Assembly (NCBI GenBank): GCA_015680905.1
Contig: CM027380.1
Coordinates: 33,472,001 to 33,536,000 of the forward strand
Reading direction: 5' to 3'
Length of the DNA stretch: 64,000 nt
From: Coptis chinensis
Lineage: Eukaryota; Streptophyta; Magnoliopsida; Ranunculales; Ranunculaceae
The stretch's first letter is position 1. Every line of letters starts with the position of its first letter. Position numbers and translations under genes: made by a program. Below are positions 22,068 through 31,529 of the stretch, one piece after another. Under the pieces are notes generated by a model. That model was not told the origin of the DNA. It did no database searches and saw only the letters and a program-made list of their open reading frames with translations.

Positions 22068-24833
22068 ATGAAGGTAATCTAGATTAAGTTTATCACTTTG
22101 ATTAATTTTGAGTTTTATAATTAAGTTTTTGGTGAATATATGAAGGTAATTGTTGAATATATTTTTTGATGAACTGGTTGAGTTCCTCCACTGAATCACT
22201 CATGAATTTTGTTTTTCTCTCTTGGGGCGTCCTCATTTCTCTTTTTTTTAATGATTTTCATCTTTTAAAACATTCAAAAATGGTTGTTTGAGGTTAAAAG
22301 ATGAAAAGATTGTGTGGAAGTTACTTGTGGTTGTACTAGTCAACGTTATAGTATTCAAAAATGATGAAGATGGTTTGTTAGTTTCATGCATTGCTTGTTT
22401 TTGTTGGTTTTGATTATGTATTGGAGTTTATAAAATTTTTGTATAATGTCTGTTTTCTTATATTTTTTGTACTTGTAAGTGTATGTAGTTTTGTCTCAGT
22501 GATGAAGATATGTGAGATGAAGATACCCTAATGCAAGATTCTATTGTTGAGTATGGTTGTATGTACTACCTGTGCTTCTTGCTAAATTTTTATGTGTTAA
22601 TTATCTTTCGTTATTTGTTTTTGGGTGGAGGATTGTTGATAAAACTAAGAAAGTTCATCCTTGGAGGCATGAGATACTGATTTATGGGAACTTAATGAAT
22701 ACACAGAACTACAACTTGTTTAGTTTTCTTTTGGGATTTTTTTTCCCCTTTTTTGACAATTCTTAATTTATAGGCATATGTATGCTATTGGAATATGGCT
22801 AAATTGTTTATGCATATGTAATAGGCCATATCTTCATGAGTTTCAAATTTTGATGTTAGTACATGTTTTGTTCATAGGTTGAATGTCAGATTTGTGATGA
22901 AGTTGGACACTCAGCTACTGAGTGCCAATTTCTATACTCTCCATGTAAAGAATCTACATGTGATGGTATCCGATTGTTGGGCATATCGCAAATAGCTCGC
23001 AATCCAAGAAGGAAATACTTGAAGTGTCAGCATGCTACATGTCAAAGTTATTTGCAATGGTTGGATGAAGTTATTTATGAAAAACTTTTTAGGATTGGAT
23101 CAAGTATGTCAACAAACGAATGCTTTAAGTGTGGTCAAGCAAGCCATTGGATGCTCGATTGCCCTTGGGTAGACTGCGAATGTAATAGAAATGACTGTAG
23201 GGGAAGGAAGACTGTTAAGATTTTCAAGTATGGATTAAATGTTGGAAAAAAGTACTTGAAATGCAAAAGTTGTGGGGGACTTGAATGGCTTCATGATGCA
23301 ATATTGGTGGAGGCAAGAAAGAAAACAACTACTTTGGCTGCGGAACCCATTGTTACCTGATAAGAGCCCAAAACTGTAGTTTAAACTCTTTAATAGTATT
23401 TCTATTTAGCCAATTATGTTATTAATAATATAGATTTATCACTAATTACGTGCTTTTGAGTATTTTAGGCTTCAGAGTTGAATAAATATCAATTCATTGC
23501 TAATTAGGTGCTAAAAGGAGGTAAAGTGATTGCTAGGGAAGTTCCATGAAGAAAGCCCAAGTTTCATAGAGAAAAAGCCCTTAAAAAGCCCAAGTCAAAA
23601 CTATTAAGTGAAAGTCAAACCGGATTAGAGAGCTGAAGAAAAGTCAACAAAACTTTAAAAGGTCATATCTTTGGACTCAAGCCTCAGATTTGGGCCCATT
23701 TTATATCAAAATGACTAGCTCAGAAAGCCCTTTCCAATGGTCTAGGCCTTGAGTTGATCAAAGTAGTATAAGTTAGTGAAAATGTGAGCTACAATAACAC
23801 GACCAAAATTGAAAGTCTTGGATTCAACCAATTTGGTTATGGACTTGATTTATGGGTCCATAACCTAGCCTAAAAATCCATGCACGATTTTGTATCATGA
23901 TATAAGAGATTAAAAACCCTAAACCCCAGATATCTCTATATCCTATTAGTTAGAATAATATATGCTTCTTCCTCCAATTAGTTTAGAGTAATTAGGGTTT
24001 AACGTTCTTTCTTGCCTCCAACTCCATTACACCATTAGTTTTATTAATATAAGTTTAGTTTAATTTAATTATGTCTTCTTATTATTGTTTATTGTTAATG
24101 AACCAAATGAAACTATGCTAAAACTCTATTAGAGGAGTTTTATGAAGTCTATGTGAGGGTTATGATTGTTCTTCATTAGTTTTCTTATTGTCTTATGTGC
24201 TTCAAGTTCAAGTTCTATAGTTGTCTAGAGATAGAGATTATAGAAGTTGAACTAGAGAAAGGAAACTCCATAAAGAGATTTGTGGAGGAGAATTTCTCTT
24301 ATGATAATCATATCTTAGTACAGAGATTGCTAAAATTGGTTAGGGATCAATAAAAATTGTGACTTTTGTTGTTTTACCTTATGTAGATTAAAAAAGGTTA
24401 AGATTAAAACATGAGAAACTAGTTAGAATAATCAGAGCTTCACATATATAGATTAATCCTTCCTCTATATTCTTCCTATTCATTACATTCACCTTTTAAT
24501 TACTTAGTTTAAATTAGTTTAATTTATAATTAGTTTATTGCATTGTTAGTTTAATTAATTTATAATTAGTTTTAGTTTAAATAAATCACAACACTACTCT
24601 CATTGTTCTCACCTTGATTTCTAGTAGAATTCTAAGCTCTTAACGATTAAGAGTGGAACGAATCCTGACTCTCTATATTGCATAATGAATTAAGAGTAGG
24701 AATAATATTGATAAGGTAGTTGATCATTAGTTGTTTGTGCTCTTCTATAGAAAATTAAGGATCAATTTTAACAATTATCATTACCCTAAAAATGGCCCTG
24801 TCAGAATTTTCTAAAGTAAATATCAATGGATGA
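22068..24833 (+). pseudogene. MULE-carried double CCHC / GRF-like zinc-finger gene, split by a solo LTR
   Basis: Model: ATGAAG (22068-22073), intron 22074-22877 (GT...AG), exon 22878-23357. After removal of the solo LTR and one TTACC it continues at 24786 to TGA at 24831-24833, giving about 177 residues. The protein shows two repeats of a CCHC knuckle followed by a GRF-like zinc module. They are C5-C8-H13-C18 (CQICDEVGHSATEC) then NPRRKYLKCQHATCQSYLQW, and C84-C87-H92-C97 (CFKCGQASHWMLDC) then VGKKYLKCKSCGGLEWL. Such modules bind nucleic acid. It occupies the mudrB position, but I see no similarity to MURB. Without the LTR the frame has no internal stop. Function is unknown; a role in transposition is an inference from position. 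Confidence 0.7.
23358..24780 (+). mobile_element. Solo LTR (1423 bp), Athila-like, TSD TTACC
   Basis: It starts TGATAAGAGCCCAAAACTGTAG and ends AACAATTATCA, flanked by perfect TTACC copies (23353-23357 and 24781-24785). It is the same family as the LTR at 17571-18901. It inserted into codons near the end of the zinc-finger gene and supplies a premature TGA at its own first bases. No primer site or internal region adjoins it, so it is a solo LTR. Confidence 0.92.
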
Positions 24834-25719
24834 ACATGTAATTTGGAATGCAAAACTCTGTCAACTTAATCTTTAACTTCTATCAGAGTTTTAGCTTTGT
24901 AATGGACATGTAATCTGTTAGAGTTTTGTTGTTTGTTAGGCATGTAATCTGACAAAAGTTTTTGTGGTTTGTAAGGCATGTAAGACTAGTTTCTTAGTGA
25001 ATTCTTTCTTAGTTAAAGGATTCTCTGTAAGGCATGTAATCTGACAGTTCTCTGTTATACTAGTTTCTTATTATACATTTTAATGTTGAATTTTAGCTTG
25101 CAAAGTTTTAGCTTTTAGCTATTCAGACAATGTACTGGAATTGTGAGATGTACTTGAACAGACAATAATAGGCAGGATACAAAACCCCGACCCTGTCAAA
25201 GTTTACTTTCGTAATTCTCTGTCATGATTTGGAAAGTTTTAAGTGCATGTTAGACAAGTATATTTTCCTTTCAATTATCTTGATGGTCACCAAAACCCCG
25301 ACCATGTCAGCCCTTGTTTTAGATTGAAACAGCCCATACACATCACCAACACTTGTAGAGTTACCTATCACCAAAACTTGCAGAGATACGTATCACCGAA
25401 ACTAGCTTGCACAGATACGCTGTCAAAGTTTTAGCTTCTGACAGCCAAAACACATCACCAAAACTTGTAGAGATGCATATCACCAAAACTTGTAGAGTTC
25501 CATATCACTGAAACTTGCAAAGATACCCTGTCAGAGTTTTTTTTTACTTCTGACAGCCCAAACACATCACCAAAACCCCGGCCCAAAACTAAAGCCCTTT
25601 TTTCACAGAACTAATAAAACTAAAACCCTACTCTTTCACATAAAAGTTGAAGCCCTCTGACATAGAAACAAAAGCCCTTGGGCATTCATGGGTCTGAGAA
25701 ACTTTGCAACCTTGGTCTT
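24834..25719. repeat. Spacer between the convergent MULE genes with composite repeats
   Basis: Non-coding. GGCATGTAATCTGACAGAGTTTTAGC-like words recur between about 24840 and 25080. From 25341 to about 25575 a composite unit of about 112 bases is present twice, starting near 25341 and 25453, with a third partial start at 25565. Each unit has two to three copies of ATCACCAAAACTTGTAGAGATAC followed by CTGTCARAGTTTTagcTTCTGACAGCC. The CTGTCAAAG...CTTCTGACAG part can form a stem. This is the 3'-3' intergenic region of the MULE and may hold terminators. Confidence 0.6.
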
Positions 25720-27670
25720 TATCTAGAGATTCTCACCATTCATGGGTCTGAGAAAGTGTGAGTATGCCTTCTTATTGCTTTCAATAGAATACCAGTGTGC
25801 AACATATTTCTCAGGTTCATCTCCACTGTTAAACATTGCAACAAAGGAATGATAGCAAGGAATTCCATTGAGTTCCCACAATCTACAAGTACATGTCTTC
25901 TGTTTCATGTCTACTATATAAGCTATCGTATCCCTTTAGATTTCAAACTGTTGGTTCCCAAAATAAAATACCCTCTAGTGCCTATATTCCAGCTTGTTTG
26001 CATCTAACTTTTCTCTAGCTCTTGGGCATAAAATATCCTCCCATCCTCACAACATATCTACTCTCTTGACCATTCTTTTCATCAACTTCATTCTAATCTC
26101 CTCAAACATAGAGATTATTAGTTTACTCCTAGATTCAACAATTATCCCATTAAACATTTCACACATGTTGTTCTCAACAACTTCACAACTAGAGTGAGTT
26201 GCAAAAAAGGCCCTTGACCATGCAACTGGATTCTTATCCATCAAGTATATATGTGCTGCCTGGTTCACCTTCTTTAACTCCTCCATAGCAGTATCAAATT
26301 CCTGAGGTGTACTAGCTTTACATGCCTTCCAAAAAGCAAGTTTGAGTTGCAGCCCACAATATTTTTTCTTAAAATTTGCATATATGTGCCTAGCACATGC
26401 CCTATGCTCAGCCAATGGTAGGCACAAATGTAAAGCTTTAACAAGTCCTTTCTGTTGATCTGTGATAACTGTCCACCCTTGTCCATCTAAAATATTAAAA
26501 TCATTAAGCAATATGTCAAGGAACCAACACCAAGAGTCTTTGTTCTCACTTTCCACTTGTGCCCATGTAATAGGGAACATTTGGTTGTTCCCATCCCTTC
26601 CTACTGCAGTCAAAAGCTCACCCTTGACAAATCCCTTCAAAAAACAACCATCTAGACCTAATACAGGTCTACATACCTCCAACCAACCCTTCTTCAAACT
26701 ATGAAAACAAACATACATCCTCTGGAAATGACCTACTGGTAGTGGTGCATCCACTTCCATCTGTACTGGGTTAGGTCTATCAACCTCTATTTTCACTGTA
26801 CTACCTGGATTAGACCTTAAGATTTCATGTGCATAGTCGGACACCTTGGCATAATGAAGCTCTAAACCCTTGTCAACATCACCTAAAACTTTCCTCTTGG
26901 CTATCAGACATTGTGTTATAGTTACTTCTAATGCAAATCTATTCAAGATTTCAGCCTTAAAGTCTGCAAGCTTCCAGGTTGGATTAGCAAGTATCTTATT
27001 GTAATACCTATTTGCAAGCCACTTAGAATTCCCCATTTTAACATTGTAATTTCTACCACACTTGTGTACCTTTCTCAATGTCTTGATCTGAAAAGTTGAT
27101 GAATCTTGCATATAGCTTGCATGCAGCCTCCATGGACACTCTGGAGCACAAAAAGCTAGAAATTGTGTTGCCCTATTCTTCTTATACCAAATGGAAAAAC
27201 CATTTGCAACTGAGTAGTTGCTCAAACACTCCTTCAACTGTTGAGGAGAGGTAAACTTCAGTCCAACTTCAGGCACAAATGTAAACATGTCCAGTTGAGG
27301 ATTGTAAACAGGGTAATTAGTTATTGGGTTCCCCCTATTGACAACATGAGTGTCATACTCATAATCTAATTCTGACTCAGGAGTGTCATAATCATCAGTG
27401 TCAGCATACTCAGTATTATAACCATCATTAACATGCTAAATAGGTACATCCACAGCTTCATTATGTGGGTTAGGTGGTTCAGTCATTGGTTCAGTAGGTG
27501 GATCAGTAAGTGGTTCAGTGATTGGTTCAGTGGGTGGTTCAGTAGCTGTTTGTTTACCTTTTTTCAAAGCCAACTTCTCAGCCTTCCTCTGTGCATTTGA
27601 TACCTTAATGATCAGCTCCCAAATGTGTGTTTTATTACACGTATATTGCTGCATTACAGTCCCTCTTACG
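25720..27670 (-). pseudogene. mudrA-type transposase, central and C-terminal part
   Basis: One minus frame runs from 27654 to 25720 with few stops (27436, 26047, two near 25965 and 25930, and 25720, probably a Trp codon). An intact stretch of 413 codons starts at 27288. It has the Mutator DNA-binding domain with C47, C51, W53, H75 and C77 (FCAPECPWRL...VHKCG). The MULE catalytic domain has D213 (LGLDGCFLKG), ENKDSWCWFLDIL and D277 (VITDQQKGL), then AEHRACARHIYANFKKK and VENNMCEMFN. The SWIM zinc finger CTCRLWELNGIPCYH follows at about 25896-25852. A Thr-Glu-Pro repeat linker (TEPITEPLTDPPTEP) precedes the DNA-binding domain. The gene's 5' part lies at 35695-36147, separated by the retrotransposon. 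Confidence 0.93.
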
Positions 27671-27675
27671 CTTAA

Positions 27676-28468
27676 CGAAAAGACAACTCATAGCTTTTAC
27701 TACATTTTTCAGGTTAAGGAGAATTTCAGACCACTTATCATAAAAGTTGTGTCTTAGCACCAAAAGGAGCCTTAATCACACTTATTATGAAAACCAGTAG
27801 CTGCTGTGGAAAAGTGCTGAAAAAGTCAAAGTCAACAGTGAAAGGACTCAAATCAGAAGACCAAACATGGAGGCCCTTATTTCAAATTATGAAGACTTAT
27901 CCCTAAACCTACCTTGGCCAAGAAGGCACCAAAAAGCAAAAGCAAAAGCAAAAGTGAAAGGGGTGAGGTGTCTAGTTTGTAATGGAGAAGGGCAAATCTA
28001 TAAATGTCAAAAGTAGGGGTATATAAACAAAAAGCAAGAGATAGAGAACTCATCCATTGTCTTAGGATCCAAACCATTTAGGTTGTTTATTTTCTTGTCT
28101 TGTTTTTCAATTTATGTTTTTAATTTCTTGTTATTTCATTTCCTTTATTTCAATCAACTTGTTATTTCATTTCTTTTATTTCAATCAACTTGTTATTGTT
28201 CTTTGTTTCAATCTTCATCTTGTTTGCTTGTTTCATTTCAATGTTTTAATCAATCTTCATTTCAATGTTTTAAGCAATCTTCATTTCATGTTTTCAAGTC
28301 ATTTTAATCTACAATCAAAGCTTTCAAGTTCATTAGCTTAGAACCATTCTAAGATTCAAGAGTCTACCTTTCTTCTTCTATCTCCCTCACTCAAACTCTA
28401 AACAATTTAGGATGGACCTCAACTTCTAAACTCTTTTAAAGTATACTTCAACCAATGCTAAAGCTTTA
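27676..28468 (+). repeat. 5' LTR of the gag-only retrotransposon
   Basis: Clearly alignable to 34867-35689 from CAACTCATAGCTTTTACTAC to AAAGCTT(C/T)A. The first bases are altered (CGAAAAGACAACTC versus TGATCAACTC) and the last CA has become TA. It contains a GCAAAA triplication and two copies of a 31-bp TTATTTCATTTCYTTTATTTCAATCAACTTG unit near 28126-28197. The other LTR has three. Confidence 0.85.
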
Positions 28469-28470
28469 AA

Positions 28471-28489
28471 TGGTGTCGTCATCATGGAT
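28471..28489 (+). promoter_or_regulatory. Degenerate tRNA-Asp-type primer-binding site
   Basis: TGGTGTCGTCATCATGGAT lies two bases after the LTR. It matches TGGCGCCGTTGCCGGGGAT at 12 of 19 positions, with six of the seven differences being transitions. The position relative to the LTR end supports the call. Confidence 0.6.
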
Positions 28490-29872
28490 TGAAGGAGTGA
28501 GAGTGATTGGTTGAGAATCTAAGAAGGGAGCATCATTCTCACCTCTCTATTTCTATTTTTATTTTTCGTCATTTTATTTTTATTGTTTCTCTGTACTGAG
28601 ATACTTTTTTTCAAATCAGGTTGCGAGACAACAAAGGCAAAGAGGAGTTGATCCAACAGGCAAAAGACGACCACCGTCCACTAGCGCCGGCCGGCAACCG
28701 CGTGGGTGGCACGAGCGCGACCGCCGGTTCACCTCCACAGAAGTGTGTGACATTTTTTTGAGGTCTAGTTCATTTGTGACACATAGTTATACTCCAAGCC
28801 CAGATTTTGTAATAGAGTAGGAGAAAACAATGGAACTTATTTGTAATAGTTAGTGATAAAAAGAAAAACAAAAACAAAAACAAAAAACAAAAAAAAAACT
28901 TAGTTTTTGATTGATTTCTTATGATGAATAGGAGTTAAACTTGGTTTAAGTTTAATACTTACCAAGGGATTAGAGTTTTAATTGCCTTGGAAAGTTCAAG
29001 TGTGTGAGGCAAGTTGTGGATCATAGCTCACACACTTTGAATCAACTTGGTAATCAACACTCTAAGTCTAATTTAATCTAGTTGATCTAGGAGATTAATC
29101 TAAAACAAGTTAATTAGATTAGTATAATCTTAGTTTAGTTTAAGTTTGAGCCTTTGAAGGCAAACTTGAATAAATTGTCAAAAACCCAACTTTGTGGGCA
29201 TTTTAAGTGGGCCTTTATTTGTAACTTAAAATAGGGTAAAGCTCGAAAGGTTGGGCCTGATTCTCAGATCAAGCGCCAACCGACGTCGCCTTCTCTTCAA
29301 GCAGCGTGTAAGCACGGCTTGAGAGGTAAATTCTAAACATCCTCGAAGCCCAAGTAAGAGGATACTTGTGTGTTCAAGCATGCTTACGTGATTGTTTGAA
29401 ATTTACTTTCCGCACTGCAATTTACATTCGCGCAAAAGCATGAACCCGAGCCATAACAACCATTGGGAAGTCATTACCCGTAGGTAAAATTGGACGTTGC
29501 TTGATTCTTGAAAGCCCTAGACCAAAAAAATTAATTAAAATCAATCAACTAGAGCCCAAAGTAGTCACGCTCCTCCAGAAAAGAACAAAAATATAGCCAC
29601 GAAGATTTAGAGTAATCAGTTACCATATTCTGGTGGACCAACTACCTTCCTCACTCCTCTCCCCTAGATTCGTCGTGAGTGAGATTCTTGGTAGCACACT
29701 ACTTGGTGAAATGACTGCCTACTCTTTTGAAACGTGTAGTAGAGCCATCCTAGTCTCGCGGCCAACTGTTCATCTGAGCAGGGCATAGTAAAATATAGCC
29801 CAAAGCAAAGTTTTCAAAAAAAAATTCCAAAAAAATGAATTTCTACTGTTTGTACATCATCATTGATTAAAC
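28490..29872 (+). other. Long leader of the gag-only retrotransposon
   Basis: There is no ORF of note. It contains an isolated GC-rich patch at about 28650-28745 (ACTAGCGCCGGCCGGCAACC and following) in otherwise AT-rich DNA, and an A-rich stretch at 28858-28900. A 480-base block at 29368-29860 is shared with 7250-7746. The GC-rich patch may be captured foreign sequence. Confidence 0.55.
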
Positions 29873-30295
29873 ATTCATGTCTTATCAATATGCATCGCAA
29901 CCATCATGGAATTATAATGCAAACCCAGAACCTTGTTCTTTTTGCGGTAGTCCTTGTTACTAGTTATCTCATTGTCCATCATATACCGAATTTAAGTCTA
30001 CTACGAGAAATCCTTATGTTTATGAACCTCAATTTTCAAACTTCCCTAGTACCTCATACACTCAAGAGTTTTCTAGTCATGCCGACAATTCATGGAGTCC
30101 CATCACAAATAGTCAACCACCATTCATATATCCATATGGTCAGTCATAGTACGGTTTCACCCAAAACCCATTACCATTCACATCACTATCCATATCAAAT
30201 TCATATTCCACTCCACCATCTATCACAGACCAACTCTGTCAGGAAATGGCCAAGCAAACAATACTAACTCAGCACATAGCAACTACCTTATGTTT
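29873..30295 (+). pseudogene. Gag-like segment with a zinc-knuckle-like motif
   Basis: The frame from 29877 reads MSYQYASQPSWNYNANPEPC. A Cys-rich motif CSFCGSPCY-stop-LSHCP follows, resembling a CCHC knuckle in which His is lost and a TAG has entered. Then comes a Pro/Ser/Tyr-rich tail with another TAG near 30149 and an end near 30299. It is most likely the nucleocapsid end of a gag; the capsid domain is not recognisable. A different frame also stays open from 29863 to 30267 but lacks any motif. Confidence 0.5.
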
Positions 30296-30464
30296 TCTCT
30301 AATCCGATTCAAAAGATTCTACATCTGAGACTAATATTCTTCCAACCATTCCATAACCCATCCAACATGAGAAACAAGGTGTTACTATAGTAAAGCACAT
30401 TACTAAAGTCTATCCTGATACTTCAGACCAATTAAAATCCCACCACCATCCGCCTGACTATCGT

Positions 30465-31529
30465 GTGAATTCCAAATCTTATGATGATGACTTTTTTCCT
30501 GATGTCACAGTTTCTCTCGCATGCCTTAACACATCATCACCCATAAATGAGAAAACTCCAGCAGAAGAAACTCATGAGCATGTATTGAACTCGAGCCAAT
30601 TGGAAAAGGACTCGAGCCAATTAGAAAATGGCATCGAGAAAATTTATGAAGATCTAGGTAGAGAGGACAAAGAAAATGAAGTACTTGGAAAAAAGGGAGT
30701 AAAATTTATGGTGGAAAGTGGATTTCAATTTAGTTTGGTTGTTAAAGACTTATCGATGGAACAAATTTGTGACATCCTTACTATTGCAGATATGAACCAC
30801 AATCTTGTGGAAACGCCAAAACTAGATGAAGAATTCTCTGAGTCCTCGAGATCATGTGAAAAACCACCAATCAACCATCACCATCCCAATTTAACACCTC
30901 TTGAAATCCAACCTCCATTCATCAAAAATCCACCCATTTCTAAGGACTACACCACTAAACCATTTCAAAGAAACCTTAATTTCGTACTTAAGCCAATTGC
31001 CTTTGAGATCTTTCATAATTTTCTAAACCTTCCCAATAAAGAGACTTTGCCCAATATACATACTCATGAGCCTATCATTCCAGCTAATGAGAACCCCGCT
31101 TTGATTGAAGTGCCAGAAAAAGAGGAAACAAAATCTATGGTGGTATGTGGATCCCAATCTAGCGTGGTCGTTGTGGACTTAACGATGGACGAAATCGATG
31201 ATTTTCTTAAAGATGCCAACACTAACCCCGATTTTGTAGATTCACCCAAGCTAGATGAAGAGTTTTTGGAGTTCTTGAAAGCATGCATTGATGAACCCAT
31301 CATTCAAGTGGTTCAAAAGCCTAGTATGTCATATTCCGCATCATCTGATCTTCCTGAAGAACATCCACTACCAACCTCACACTCTTTTGGACAATTCAAA
31401 CATGACGGGTTATTGCATAAATTCCATGATGAGTTACACAAACATTCTCTTCTCATTCTGCATCTTACACTCCAAATACATGATTTCATTCTATTTGGGG
31501 GTGTATGCTTTTATATGTTTTTTTTATAA
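30465..31529 (+). CDS. Retrotransposon ORF with a duplicated 43-residue module
   Basis: A 354-codon ORF of the gag-only element, intact here. Residues 82-124 (MVESGFQFSLVVKDLSMEQI...PKLDEEF) and 225-267 (MVVCGSQSSVVVVDLTMDEI...PKLDEEF) are an internal repeat. Each contains a Leu/Ile-rich helix followed by an acidic LDEEF. A smaller repeat, SSQLEKDSSQLEN, is at 43-55. The C terminus is hydrophobic and may be read-through beyond the original end. I do not recognise the family. It may be the C-terminal extension of gag or an accessory protein of this element group. Confidence 0.55.
   Translation: MNSKSYDDDFFPDVTVSLACLNTSSPINEKTPAEETHEHVLNSSQLEKDSSQLENGIEKIYEDLGREDKENEVLGKKGVKFMVESGFQFSLVVKDLSMEQICDILTIADMNHNLVETPKLDEEFSESSRSCEKPPINHHHPNLTPLEIQPPFIKNPPISKDYTTKPFQRNLNFVLKPIAFEIFHNFLNLPNKETLPNIHTHEPIIPANENPALIEVPEKEETKSMVVCGSQSSVVVVDLTMDEIDDFLKDANTNPDFVDSPKLDEEFLEFLKACIDEPIIQVVQKPSMSYSASSDLPEEHPLPTSHSFGQFKHDGLLHKFHDELHKHSLLILHLTLQIHDFILFGGVCFYMFFL

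Noticed and set aside
28083..28341. Overlapping frames rich in Phe, Leu, Ser and His (also 35267-35562)
   Set aside because: They are translations of T-rich tandem repeats inside the two LTRs and appear in both copies with different repeat numbers.
27676..29770. LTR of about 2 kb instead of 0.8 kb for the gag-only element
   Set aside because: Similarity between the two LTRs ends at AAAGCTT(C/T)A in both. A tRNA-Asp-type primer site follows the first, and the probable TSD and the transposase frame resume after the second.
30465..31529. Possible env-like gene because of the hydrophobic C terminus
   Set aside because: There is no signal peptide, no glycosylation-rich ectodomain pattern and no clear transmembrane anchor before the end. 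The hydrophobic tail is short and may be read-through.
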